From contig KN805383.1 of the NCBI GenBank assembly GCA_000818945.1, positions 139,630-158,620 on the forward strand: a DNA stretch of 18,991 nt, read 5' to 3'. The notes below the pieces were generated by a model. It was not told where the DNA came from and did not search any database. It saw only the letters and a program-made list of their open reading frames with translations. Each line of letters opens with the position of its first letter. Position 1 is the stretch's first letter. Below are positions 6,455 through 15,502 of the stretch, one piece after another. A program made the position numbers and the translations under genes. This DNA is from Schizochytrium sp. CCTCC M209059. Its lineage: Eukaryota; Sar; Bigyra; Thraustochytrida; Thraustochytriidae.

Positions 6455-9400
6455 CTACGCCGCAGCGGACGACGCTGCAGATGATGCTGAACTCCCTTGT
6501 GTGCCCCCGCCTTCTGCAGCAGCTGAGGAAGAAGAGGCCTTTTTAGCCTTGCGCTTAATACGCTTGGTACCTTGGGCGCTTGCTTCCGTCGCACCAGATG
6601 ATGACGATTGCTGCGTGTTCTCCTTGTCACTTCGCGATCGCTGACTCTCGCTCTTGGCGGCACGCGAACGCTTCTTCGATTTGTCTGCCACACGGATCTG
6701 AAAGTCCCACGCGTTAATGTTGTACACGAAATCCGTCAAGCTGACGGACGCGTTCGAACGTTGAAGACGAGCAAGTCGCACCAATTGCACGTCGTATTGC
6801 TCAATCTGGAAAACCAACATTGGCATTTGCTTCGCCTCCTTAGCAATGTGAGCTGCGGATGTAGACGTAGCCCCGCCGCGGTGCCGCAGCGTCTTGTACG
6901 TCAACTCCGAGTTCATTCGCGTGCGTCGCAGCAGTCTGCGCAAATCGAGGGGCGCGCTCGCATCCTTTTGAGAAACGCGCACGCCCAGCTGCGCACCGAG
7001 AAGCTTGTACATGCGTGTCTGAGCTTTGAAAAGTACATCGTAGCACTTGTGATCTGGAAGTTCGGCACGATTAAGCGGCGCCCACCCCACCTGGATCTGC
7101 CGTAACTTCTCGTGCAAAAGTTTCGTTTGCTCGCGCCGCCGCCGACGCGCTTGCGCAAGCTCACGATGACGAAAGTTCGTTGCTGCTGGGACAGTGATGG
7201 GGTCTTCCTTCATTTGACTGGCCGCCCACTCGCACTCTTCTAGAGCTGCCAAAAGATGCGACAAGACGCACTGCACGGCAGCTCCCATCGTACGCTCAGA
7301 TACAATCATGTACTCCACCTGGACAACCTTTGCCTGTGTCGCTGAAAGCTGCGTCGTTTGAGCACTCACAGATTGTGCTTTCTTCTTCTTCTTTTCTTTC
7401 TTATCCTTCTTCTTCTTCTTGTTCTTGTTATACTTTTTCTTTTCCGAAAGCTGCGTCTCTGCATTATTGTTGTCGTCGTCATCGTCGTTGTCGTTTCCAC
7501 CCCCATGCGAACCATGCTCCACTTCGCCCTCGTCCTCGTCCTCGTCCTCATCCTCCTCACAGCTCATTTCATTGTCTTCATCTTCGCTCGCGTCGTCATC
7601 TTCATCTTGATCATCGAGATCATCGTTGTCGTCTTGACCTTGCAGACGCGACACATGGACCGTTTCTTCGCCCTGCTCGCCGTCGCTCTCGGCATCACTG
7701 TCCTTCTCTTCTTCTTCCTCTTCCGCGAGGTCCTCGCGCTTGCCAAGCTTACGCAACAGCTCCCAAGCCAGACTTGCGGTTCCCATGAGATCATGCCGAT
7801 CGAATGACGCAAGCTGCTCCGCGACGAGGTGGACCTGCATTGCTGCCTCGCAGAATTTTGCCTTTCGAAACTCGCGCTCAATCAGATTGACGCGAATCCA
7901 GCCCACGTGCTCCGTAAGATCGTGACTCAGCGGCAAGAGCGCTGCCAGCATAGAAAGGCCCGCCTGCAGACGCGGCATATTCGCCGTGCCAAGCAAACGG
8001 TCGAGCACTTCCGAGCGCACAATGTCCAAGGCAGCGTCCACAGTAGAGCGCCCATGCGTGTCTCGACCGGCGCCGTCCTCGCCTGCGTCCTCGCCCGTGG
8101 GATCGCGCAAGAGGGTGTCGCGCAGAAAACCCTCTTCGTCGCCCAGCTCAAGAGCCATCTCGAGACTTTCTTGGAAACCCAAAAACACGCTAACGTTCTC
8201 CTTGCGCATCTCCACGCTGCACAAACAAGGCGCCAAGGCGCGGCCCGCACGACGCACGAGCGCTTGCGTCGACGCGGGCACTTCACCAGCACCAAGTCGC
8301 GCGGCGTCATAGCACACTTCAACAGCTGTTCCCGCAACACGCTCTTGGGCCTCCTGGGCGGAAATCTTGCGCGTTTCACGAATTCGACGCAGTCCTGCCG
8401 CGAGCGACGATTGCGCAAAGCGTCGCACAGAAAGTATCTGGTTATCGCGCTCGATAATGTCCAGTACCTGGTCCACGCGCAGCGCTTCGGCGACGCGCGA
8501 CGCCAGTGGAAGATCAACTTGCGCTTCGTGCGAAGTCTCGTCCTCTGGCTCTGCATCCGCGTCGCCCTCGTCTCCCGCACTATGCTTGTTGCGCTTCTTA
8601 CTCGACGGAGAGCTCGCGCCTGCGTCCATGAGCTTGCACATGACGATCCACAGTCGTTCGTCGTATCTGTAATGCAACAGCACCTCGCAAACCTGAACTG
8701 CCAGTTGCCGAGACGTGTCGACGATCGAAACCGCCCACTCCCCAGAATACACGCAGACACGCTCATACACTTCATCCACAGAGCGCGTTGCCCCCGTCTT
8801 GACCAGCGTTTCGAGAAGGGTATGCACAGGATCCAGCACGGCGCCCGACGTACGATCAACACATCGCTCCGTAATCATAATGGGAAAACAAGCAGAACTT
8901 TGAGTATTGTCTTCACTGCTGCCCCGCTTCGGCTGCGTTGGGGCATCGGCTTCGTCGGTCGCGGCATCCTGTTTCACCTTGGGTTGCGTTGCGTCATTTG
9001 CAGATTCAACTTGCGCTTCGCCGCCTTCGTCTCCCGCAACGTCATCATCTGAGAGTGGCCTTGCTAGCATGGATTCGAGATGAGCGCACAGCATTTCCTG
9101 TACCAAGGGTTTGAGCGAAGCGTGTAATTTGGCAGCGCCCAGACCAGCGTACAGGGCCGCGCGAACCTGCATTTGGTGGCCCAGGCAGCGACGCACGCAA
9201 TTGATAATTTCGGTCTGCTGCTCCGGCGGGCAGCAACGCAGCAAGACGAGCAAACCATGCACAGCCACGAGCCGAGGTTGCAGGTCGCGTTGGAAGAGCG
9301 CCTTGCGAAACACCAGTACACAGAAATCCACCATGTCCGCACGAATTTCGAAAAGAGGCTGGACAGCCAGGAGGATTCCGGCAGCCGTACGAGGCGAAAC

Positions 9401-11203
9401 ACGCGGCAATCCGGCAAGCATGTCCTTGAGACTATTCATCTCGCGAAGGATCAGCTCGGGAACCTGATCTACGAGCAGAGCAAGCAAGCGAACAACCTGT
9501 ACAACGCCTTGGTCGGCAACAGACCCGGCTGCACTCGCCAGTCTCATCTTGATGCACTCGAGCACCTCGCGCTGAACAATGCTGTGTTTCGCAAAGCTTT
9601 GCGACAAAATACGAACGCCAAGTTCCCCCAGTACAAGGGTCGGATCTCGGCTTTCGAGCACGACGCGTTCGCGTACCGGAAAGAGAGTCTCGTGTCCAGC
9701 CTGCCGGACATCGCGCGCGACTCGCTGCGCTGGCCGGTATTTGTTTGCCTTGTCGATGAGCTGCACGCCGACCAGAGCCAGGCTTTGCACAACGGCATCC
9801 CAGCCGCCCCGCACGCTAAAGTCAATGACAGCATCAAACACCTCAAACATGCCGTTGCTGTGAGCACGCCAGAACTCGGCATCCCCGTGCGCATCGTCGT
9901 TGTACGCCTCCTGGCCAGCGCGGTGCCATGCCGCAAGCCATGGCGAGGCGGCTGCACGGACGACGCTACTGCTCGCCGCATGGACGCGAGCAACGAAAAC
10001 GCTCACAACAGGCGCTTCAAGACGCTTGATTTTCGCGAGGCCGAGCAAAAACGCGACGCGCAGAGGAGTGAGCTGCACCACGCCATTTTGTGAATGCATA
10101 CACGACTTGACAAACGTACGGCCAAGACTGAGGTGTTTAGCGACCGTCATGCAAAAGTGGCTCACGACGGCGCCTTCGGCCTGTAGCAGACTCTTGAACG
10201 CCTCGCGTTGTTCCTCGCTCAATACTCTCGACGTTTCTTCTTCTTCTTCATCGTTTTCAGCCTCTGTGGGCGGGATGACCTCGCAACGGTCGTCAAGACC
10301 AGGTATACGCAAGGAAGAGGACCTTTTGAGCCCGTCGTCATCGTCGTCATCGTCGTCACTAGGCCTGTACCGCGCGTTTAGATCCTCGAGAACAGCAATG
10401 AGCTCGTCGACGGCCTCGACTTGCCGTGCGGGCTTGACTGACGTTGAGGTGAGCATCAGCAATAGGCGATGCGCCAGGCGCGGGAGATCTGCATATGTTG
10501 TGCGCTTGATTTGATGCATGCCTTTGCGCACGATTTCTGCAACAGTATCCTCGGAAAAGTGAGCTGCCATCTCTTGCAGAGTGGCGACAATCATGGTCGC
10601 AGCGTTAACGGGCCAAGGTCTCCGGCAGACCTCGTGGATAATGTGCAAAGCATACTCCCTGCCTGAGATTTGCGAGTAGTCTTCGCTGCACAGTCCGCGA
10701 GGGTCTACGCCAGCAGGCGGCAGGTCAAACGTCCGAACAAGTAGTGCTGGTAGGAATTCAAATGGGGACCACCGGTTTTCAGCATTGGTGACAATAGTCC
10801 GATTGCCATCAATGCTCGCAAGCGCCTTTTCCACCAGCGATGCCAGTACATTCGGTGGCAAGTTGGCAACCTCCACGAGCAAAAAATTGAAAACCAGCTC
10901 GCGGCGCAACTGGCTTCCGGCCTCGGCGAGCGCAAAAACCTCGTGGTACACGACAAGGCGTCGTTCCAGCGCTGCATCCTCGCTGACGGGAGACCCTCGA
11001 AAGATGATCTTGATGAAATTGTGCAAACTTGGGTCCTCCGTGTGCGCGTGCAGCGTCGTCTTGATATCCTCGGCCGTCACCTCTCCAAGGCGTTCCTTGA
11101 GTGAGGCCAGATCGCCGTCGGCTTGCGTCAGGCTTAGCTGCGACCCAACGGCGAGGCCGCCTCGTGCCTGGAGAACCTCCTCGAAGATGTCTCTGCCACC
11201 CAT
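6455..11203 (-). CDS. FANCI: Fanconi anaemia group I protein homologue
   Basis: FANCI pairs with FANCD2 to clamp DNA at interstrand crosslinks in the nucleus; both are monoubiquitinated by the FANCL/UBE2T system. The 1582-aa product is longer than human FANCI (about 1330). Its N-terminal region (IIFRGSPVSED at 66-76) and C-terminal region (MLVFQIEQYDVQLVRLARL at 1462-1480) match the family. The central solenoid has LLAVQPLF and VFRKALF at 631-637, where Lys634 matches the ubiquitinated Lys523 of human. The SQ/TQ loop that follows this lysine in vertebrates is missing, but TQ sites cluster at 739, 756 and 767, again at 1250, 1284 and 1289, and near the C-terminus. An Asp8 tract sits at 283-290. 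A long acidic then lysine-rich insert fills 1161-1276. The tail has a basic KRIKRKAKK (1547-1555), a likely nuclear signal. The start ATG at 11203 has A at -3 and G at +4; an upstream in-frame TTG was not used. A single exon is visible. Confidence 0.93.
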   Translation of the reverse strand: MGGRDIFEEVLQARGGLAVGSQLSLTQADGDLASLKERLGEVTAEDIKTTLHAHTEDPSLHNFIKIIFRGSPVSEDAALERRLVVYHEVFALAEAGSQLRRELVFNFLLVEVANLPPNVLASLVEKALASIDGNRTIVTNAENRWSPFEFLPALLVRTFDLPPAGVDPRGLCSEDYSQISGREYALHIIHEVCRRPWPVNAATMIVATLQEMAAHFSEDTVAEIVRKGMHQIKRTTYADLPRLAHRLLLMLTSTSVKPARQVEAVDELIAVLEDLNARYRPSDDDDDDDDGLKRSSSLRIPGLDDRCEVIPPTEAENDEEEEETSRVLSEEQREAFKSLLQAEGAVVSHFCMTVAKHLSLGRTFVKSCMHSQNGVVQLTPLRVAFLLGLAKIKRLEAPVVSVFVARVHAASSSVVRAAASPWLAAWHRAGQEAYNDDAHGDAEFWRAHSNGMFEVFDAVIDFSVRGGWDAVVQSLALVGVQLIDKANKYRPAQRVARDVRQAGHETLFPVRERVVLESRDPTLVLGELGVRILSQSFAKHSIVQREVLECIKMRLASAAGSVADQGVVQVVRLLALLVDQVPELILREMNSLKDMLAGLPRVSPRTAAGILLAVQPLFEIRADMVDFCVLVFRKALFQRDLQPRLVAVHGLLVLLRCCPPEQQTEIINCVRRCLGHQMQVRAALYAGLGAAKLHASLKPLVQEMLCAHLESMLARPLSDDDVAGDEGGEAQVESANDATQPKVKQDAATDEADAPTQPKRGSSEDNTQSSACFPIMITERCVDRTSGAVLDPVHTLLETLVKTGATRSVDEVYERVCVYSGEWAVSIVDTSRQLAVQVCEVLLHYRYDERLWIVMCKLMDAGASSPSSKKRNKHSAGDEGDADAEPEDETSHEAQVDLPLASRVAEALRVDQVLDIIERDNQILSVRRFAQSSLAAGLRRIRETRKISAQEAQERVAGTAVEVCYDAARLGAGEVPASTQALVRRAGRALAPCLCSVEMRKENVSVFLGFQESLEMALELGDEEGFLRDTLLRDPTGEDAGEDGAGRDTHGRSTVDAALDIVRSEVLDRLLGTANMPRLQAGLSMLAALLPLSHDLTEHVGWIRVNLIEREFRKAKFCEAAMQVHLVAEQLASFDRHDLMGTASLAWELLRKLGKREDLAEEEEEEKDSDAESDGEQGEETVHVSRLQGQDDNDDLDDQDEDDDASEDEDNEMSCEEDEDEDEDEGEVEHGSHGGGNDNDDDDDNNNAETQLSEKKKYNKNKKKKKDKKEKKKKKAQSVSAQTTQLSATQAKVVQVEYMIVSERTMGAAVQCVLSHLLAALEECEWAASQMKEDPITVPAATNFRHRELAQARRRRREQTKLLHEKLRQIQVGWAPLNRAELPDHKCYDVLFKAQTRMYKLLGAQLGVRVSQKDASAPLDLRRLLRRTRMNSELTYKTLRHRGGATSTSAAHIAKEAKQMPMLVFQIEQYDVQLVRLARLQRSNASVSLTDFVYNINAWDFQIRVADKSKKRSRAAKSESQRSRSDKENTQQSSSSGATEASAQGTKRIKRKAKKASSSSAAAEGGGTQGSSASSAASSAAA
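7376..7723 (-). repeat. Acidic-to-lysine low-complexity insert in FANCI
   Basis: FANCI residues 1161-1249 are mostly Asp/Glu with a few His, Gly and Asn; residues 1255-1275 are mostly Lys. The DNA is built from imperfect triplet and hexamer repeats (CTCGTC on the plus strand around 7527-7550). In human FANCI the same spot is only a short acidic linker of about 20-30 residues, so this is an expansion between two helical-repeat segments. Confidence 0.8.
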
Positions 11204-11283
11204 GTTCCAGTAATGTTTGATCGTCAACGTCAACGTTGGATCGAACTAGCGTCGTCACGACTCGCGTGACCGACCAGCAAAAC

Positions 11284-11284
<1 letters not shown>

Positions 11285-11344
<60 letters not shown>
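11285..11344. repeat. (AAGC)15 tetranucleotide microsatellite
   Basis: Fifteen perfect AAGC units. On the FANCI strand it reads GCTT and ends 82 bases before the FANCI ATG, in the promoter or 5' leader. A perfect tract of this length is expected to vary in copy number between strains. Confidence 0.97.
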
Positions 11345-11346
<2 letters not shown>

Positions 11347-11588
11347 AGGCCCGCTACTTTTTTTGATCAATCCCCTGAGAGCACAACAAGGCTTGCCAAA
11401 CCAACTCTCGGAGAGCCTGCGCTTTCGCGTTGACCCTGCACGCGGTAAAAGGCCACAGCCCAGACACTCGCCACGGCTCCACACGCGCCGCCAAGCCACT
11501 CTCGCCCGTGGAGTCCGTGGTGCAACTTGTTGTTTTGCGTTTGCCGGAGCAGAAGGAACGGTGGAAATTTTGAAATTCGCAGTTAAGC

Positions 11589-11621
11589 AAACCGGTCTAT
11601 TTTGCTTCGTTAGACCGGTTT
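11589..11621. promoter_or_regulatory. Perfect 11-bp inverted repeat with 11-base loop
   Basis: AAACCGGTCTA at 11589-11599 and its exact reverse complement TAGACCGGTTT at 11611-11621 flank an 11-base loop. It lies 101-133 bases beyond the E1 stop codon and about 390 bases before the FANCI ATG. It could be a 3'-UTR hairpin of the E1 mRNA or a palindromic protein-binding site for FANCI. The sequence shows only the symmetry. Confidence 0.6.
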
Positions 11622-11721
11622 TCATGGAGCAAGAGAACGGGAGAACCATAGCGAAGACGAATCGGAGAACTCGGAGAAAAGCATGAAAAGGAGGAAATGA
11701 AGAAAAAGAAATGAAACGTAT

Positions 11722-14700
11722 TTAGGCAAAGTAGTAGACGACCTCGGGGACCTTGACGGTGTCGCCCTCGTCGTTCTCGCAGGACACTTCGAGACGGGTG
11801 TACTTGCGGTTCGAGGGGAGGGCCTCTTCGCCGTGAACCTCGAGGATCACCTCTTCGAGAGGCATGTCGGCGCGGGCGGCAAAGGCTGCCCGAAGCGTCT
11901 TGTCAAAAGTAGTGGCAGCCCAAATGAACTTACCGGAGCCCTGAACGCCCGGGCGATTTGCCTGCGGGTGCATAATGTCCGTGCAGGTGACGCCCGTCTC
12001 GGCGTGAAAGGCATCGACAAACTCGGACACCGTAAAAGACCCCTTGGAGCTGCGAATGATGGTACGGTCCCATTTGGTGAATCCAGAGGGCACGCACTTG
12101 ACTTCGGCCATCTCAATCGGATCGTACTCGTCCTGGGCCTTTTCGGGCGGGCTCGGCTCACTGAAAAAGTAAGCGTTGATGCCGAGGTTGTTGGACGAAT
12201 CCTTGTAGGCCTCGAGCTGCTTACCAGGCTGGACAACCTTGAGCATCTCGATCATGACGAGGCCTGTGACGGCCGCCGTGGTGGTGGCAAGCGCCGGAAT
12301 AATCTTGCCGGCAATGAGCTTGATCTTGTGACGCGGGGCCGTCTTGATGCGGTAGTTGATGGCGCGCAAGTTGGCTGCCGCCGAGATCCAGTCAATGTGA
12401 CCATTCGAGTCGTCGTCCTTTTCAAACTCGGCCGGCTCCACGGAGAGGTCGTCGGTCTTGTCCGAGAGTTCGCCGAGCTCCTCGATGAGGGACTCGAACT
12501 CGCGAATGACGACGTCATCGTCGACATCCATGCCCTCGTTGTCCTCGTCCTCTTCGCCGCCGCCGCTCATGTCAACCTTTTCCTCCGTAATGGGCGGCGG
12601 TTTAAAGGTGGCGACGATCTTCTTGACGTGCTCTGGATCGCGCCAAAAGTGGTCGGCCGGGAGCGGCTGGTCGGCGGGCTGCAAGCCGTAATTGACGGCA
12701 AAGATGATGCTGGCCGCCGTGATAAAGCTAAGGTGGGTCTCGTCTTCGGCATCAAAGTCCAAGACACGGGGAAAGCGCTTGGTGCCCGACCAAAAAGGGT
12801 TGCCCTTGCGGTCCGTGGCATCCTCCGGGTAGGTGCGGATGAGGGAAACAATGGGGTCGCGGAAAAGGCTGTGGAAGAGAATGTAACTCTCCTTGACACA
12901 GGTCGCAAAGCACAGATCAGGCGAGGCCGCCTGCGAGAGGACGTGCACAATGTTGCGCAGAGGCTTAATCTCCATTTCGATTGAAGAGAGACGCTTGCCG
13001 GACTCCTTGATGTCGACCGTCTTGGCACGCAGCGCGTCAAGCCACTCGTCCGGGGACTTGCAAAAGTTGGAGGCTTCCGTGGCGGCTGTGGTAAACTGGT
13101 CCTCAAAGCGAGCCCGCGCCCACTCTGCGACATGCTCAATGGTGCTGGGGAAATTGCGCAAGGTGCACATGGGAATGGCGTCGCCGGCCTCATCCTTGGG
13201 ACCGTCCGCGTACGAGCACGTGAGCTTGGGGACAATGGTCTGGCTGTTGCACTTGGTGCCGAGAGTTCCGCTCTCGAGAAGGGGCTTGTTGTAAAACACA
13301 CACTGGCTGTCCACGTACATGCGCGCCTTGACATTGTCGAGGGCGTTGGTGATAAAGTCCTGGGCCTCCCAAAAGTCGTCGTCAAAAATGTGCTCCGTAT
13401 CCGGGGCCACAAGATCCTGTTTGGCGACAATATTTACAGCCGGGTTCATGTCCGCAACCGCCTCGCCGGCGGCAGCAGACTTGGGCTGGCCCACATTGTG
13501 CTCACGAAAGAGGAACTGGCGCGAAAGGTTCGAGACCTCGATGCGATCATTGTCCGTGACGGTGATGGTGCCTGCGCCATCAGGATCGCAAGCCACGCCC
13601 AGGAGGGCAAAGTTTTTCAGCAGCTCGCAGCCGAGGGCACCGCAACCCACCATAAAGGTGGACTTTCGCAGGAGCTCGTCGTGAAGCGGTTTGCCGATAA
13701 TGGCGATGAGATCGTCATAGCGCGAGCCGCAGGAAGCGCGGTCAGCCGCCGAGACCTCGATGGGCGGGTCGGTGAACTTTTCCGGGAGGACCTCAAAGCA
13801 ATCAAGGTGCACCCACTGTTGGAGTGGTGTGAACTTGCCGCTGATCTTGACGACCTCCTGGGCGACAACACCGCCAAAGAACGCGCAGAGCGGCTGGAAC
13901 GAGCAATCGGCGTGTTGAACGGCCATCTTGATGACCTCCTCGTCGGTCTCTTCGAGCGCGAGGACGGGCGGGTGTCCGTCGTGATCGTCTTCCTCCATGG
14001 CAGCCTTGAGCTTGGACAAGAGGTCCTCGTTGCGCTTGACAGCAGTCTCAATCACAGCGTCAATATCGTTGACGTCATTCGGTTTGGGCCAGTGGCCCTC
14101 TTGGTCTTGCCACTCCCAGAGTCCTTGAAGGGCAACGTGGAGCTGTTCGGCGCGACCGAACTTGGCGCCATCCGTGAACATGAGCGAGTAATCGCTGGGC
14201 GCGATGGGCTGCTCAATGTTCTGGTCGAGAGGACGATGCGACTCGGTGACGGGGACCTTGTTCTGGAGGAGCTGGCCGCCGCCGCGCGAGTACGCAGGCA
14301 GAGCGGCCTTGCCCTTGGGGTCGACAACGACGCGAAGTGTAAAGGCATCAAAGACCTTGATAGTCTTGCCGGTCTTGGCATCGACGCGTTCCTTTTGGTA
14401 GTGGTGGGCGCGAAAGGGTCCCTTGTTGTTGAGGATCTGGCCGAGAGGTCCCTCGACTTCGTCAAAGGTGACCCAACCTTCATGATCGTTGTCCTCCATG
14501 TTGTGACGCTGACCATCCGGGGGCGGCAAGAGGTGTACGAGCATTTCACCGGGAGTGCCCGTGGCTTCGACGTCGATCTCATCAATGATGCGGCTCACGG
14601 TGTTCTCGCCGGAGCGGTCCTTGATGGTGAACTCGCTGCCGAGATCTGCAAAGGCGTAGCCAAAGAGGCCGTGCACGCCAGTGGCGTAAAAGGCAACATT

Positions 14701-15147
14701 GTGCAACCGTGCGTACGAGTTCCACTTGAGGGCCTCTTCACGCGTCGGTTCGCAAAGGACGATGGCGGAATGTGCACGCACGAGATCTTTGGTGATGGCA
14801 CCATTGTGGGCCTTGACGTCTACGAGGCGGTTGAGCGCCTGGAGTTGTGGCGCGCAGGCCTTTGCTCGCGTGGTCTTGCCCACGTGCTCTTCCGTAAGGA
14901 AAAAGTTGGATCCTAGATCGCGCATCTCGACCTCGTTGGCGTCCGCCACGGTGACGGCGCCAGGTCCTGCCAGGATGAGATTCTTGGCAATCTCGACGCC
15001 CACGCCGCGGAGGCCGACGATGAGAACCTTCATTTTGATCAGCTTCGACATGGCCTCCACGCCGTAGGCGCCGATCTGCCGCGAGTATCTATCCATGGCG
15101 TACGCATCGCCCTCCAGATCTGCAAAGGCGTTCTTGGCGCCGCTCAT
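11722..15147 (-). CDS. UBA1: Ubiquitin-activating enzyme E1
   Basis: E1 adenylates the ubiquitin C-terminus with ATP, takes it as a thioester, and passes it to E2 enzymes. The protein has 1141 residues (human UBA1 about 1058). The inactive adenylation half begins DRYSRQIGAYGVEAM (19-33) with GLRGVGVEIAKNLILAG. The active half has the nucleotide loop GCGALGCELLKNFALLG (501-517), the ATP/Mg site DNDRIEVSNLSRQFLFRE (532-549) and NALDNVKARMYVD. The catalytic cysteine is Cys661 in PMCTLRNFPSTIEH, matching human Cys632, with ESGTLGTK just before it. The C-terminal half continues with FWSGTKRFP, FEKDDDSN and KLIAGKIIPALATTTAAV, and ends in a ubiquitin-fold domain (VPEVVYYFA). An acidic stretch, GGGEEDEDNEGMDVDDD (862-878), marks the junction after the second catalytic-cysteine half. 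UBA1 rather than a SUMO or NEDD8 E1 is clear from the single-chain two-fold architecture. Start ATG has A at -3. A single exon is visible. Confidence 0.97.
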   Translation of the reverse strand: MSGAKNAFADLEGDAYAMDRYSRQIGAYGVEAMSKLIKMKVLIVGLRGVGVEIAKNLILAGPGAVTVADANEVEMRDLGSNFFLTEEHVGKTTRAKACAPQLQALNRLVDVKAHNGAITKDLVRAHSAIVLCEPTREEALKWNSYARLHNVAFYATGVHGLFGYAFADLGSEFTIKDRSGENTVSRIIDEIDVEATGTPGEMLVHLLPPPDGQRHNMEDNDHEGWVTFDEVEGPLGQILNNKGPFRAHHYQKERVDAKTGKTIKVFDAFTLRVVVDPKGKAALPAYSRGGGQLLQNKVPVTESHRPLDQNIEQPIAPSDYSLMFTDGAKFGRAEQLHVALQGLWEWQDQEGHWPKPNDVNDIDAVIETAVKRNEDLLSKLKAAMEEDDHDGHPPVLALEETDEEVIKMAVQHADCSFQPLCAFFGGVVAQEVVKISGKFTPLQQWVHLDCFEVLPEKFTDPPIEVSAADRASCGSRYDDLIAIIGKPLHDELLRKSTFMVGCGALGCELLKNFALLGVACDPDGAGTITVTDNDRIEVSNLSRQFLFREHNVGQPKSAAAGEAVADMNPAVNIVAKQDLVAPDTEHIFDDDFWEAQDFITNALDNVKARMYVDSQCVFYNKPLLESGTLGTKCNSQTIVPKLTCSYADGPKDEAGDAIPMCTLRNFPSTIEHVAEWARARFEDQFTTAATEASNFCKSPDEWLDALRAKTVDIKESGKRLSSIEMEIKPLRNIVHVLSQAASPDLCFATCVKESYILFHSLFRDPIVSLIRTYPEDATDRKGNPFWSGTKRFPRVLDFDAEDETHLSFITAASIIFAVNYGLQPADQPLPADHFWRDPEHVKKIVATFKPPPITEEKVDMSGGGEEDEDNEGMDVDDDVVIREFESLIEELGELSDKTDDLSVEPAEFEKDDDSNGHIDWISAAANLRAINYRIKTAPRHKIKLIAGKIIPALATTTAAVTGLVMIEMLKVVQPGKQLEAYKDSSNNLGINAYFFSEPSPPEKAQDEYDPIEMAEVKCVPSGFTKWDRTIIRSSKGSFTVSEFVDAFHAETGVTCTDIMHPQANRPGVQGSGKFIWAATTFDKTLRAAFAARADMPLEEVILEVHGEEALPSNRKYTRLEVSCENDEGDTVKVPEVVYYFA

Positions 15148-15426
15148 CTTCGCTTAGCTTTGGCTCGTGGCTTTTACTCTCCTTCTCTGGAAGCCAGCCT
15201 TGCACGGCGAACACGTTTACAGCTGACCCTGCGTCTCTCGCTCTCGCGCGCGTGGAGAGGGAAAGGGACGGGGGGGGGAAGTTGCGGGAGAGAGACCGGT
15301 AAGAGGGATATCTCGAGAAGCTTCCTCGCGCTGGCCCGCGGCCACGGACTCGGGGCTCGCTTGCGGCGGCTGTACACGGGGTCCCAGGCGCTCACGTTTT
15401 GCTTGTCGGCCTCGTCGTACGCGCGG

Positions 15427-15502
15427 ATGTGTGCGCGCGCGCGCGCGCTGGGCAGGAACGCGCGCCGGCGAGCGTGCGTACGTGCGTGCGCGCGTGCGTA
15501 TG
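15427..15502. repeat. Alternating purine-pyrimidine tracts upstream of E1
   Basis: Two strictly alternating runs, 15427-15448 (GT then GC) and 15472-15502 (GCGT/ACGT/GCGC), lie 280-355 bases upstream of the E1 ATG. Such tracts can adopt Z-DNA under negative supercoiling. Confidence 0.8.

Larger units (their letters stand above)
11204..11721. other. FANCI upstream region / E1 downstream region
   Basis: This 518-bp stretch separates two genes on the minus strand. It must hold the 3' end of the E1 transcript and the promoter and leader of FANCI. It contains a perfect hairpin at 11589-11621 and a 60-bp AAGC microsatellite at 11285-11344. A 139-codon minus-strand frame at 11230-11649 starts with ATG but is in a different frame from FANCI and mostly translates the microsatellite (LLAC repeats), so I do not call it a gene. 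Confidence 0.6.

Noticed and set aside
7358..7807. Apparent multi-pass membrane protein with Leu/Phe/Val-rich runs
   Set aside because: It is the reverse reading of the Asp/Glu and Lys tracts of FANCI, so the hydrophobicity is an artefact.
7829..9052. 407-codon plus-strand open frame opposite FANCI
   Set aside because: Antisense shadow of a real gene; Arg/His/Leu-rich translation with no recognisable domain.
11204..11233. Ten-residue N-terminal extension of FANCI
   Set aside because: It would begin at a TTG; the ATG at 11203 has A at -3 and G at +4.
11230..11649. 139-codon minus-strand frame before FANCI, possible upstream ORF
   Set aside because: Its C-terminal half is the AAGC microsatellite read as LLAC repeats, it is out of frame with FANCI, and its start would be only 72 bases past the E1 stop.
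11833..12984. 383-codon plus-strand open frame opposite the E1 C-terminal half
   Set aside because: Antisense shadow; no domain, and the E1 frame is certain.
13132..14916. 594-codon plus-strand open frame opposite the E1 gene
   Set aside because: It lies entirely antisense to E1, and its Val/Leu/Asp/Gly-rich, repeat-free but domain-free translation is what GC-rich coding DNA gives on the opposite strand.
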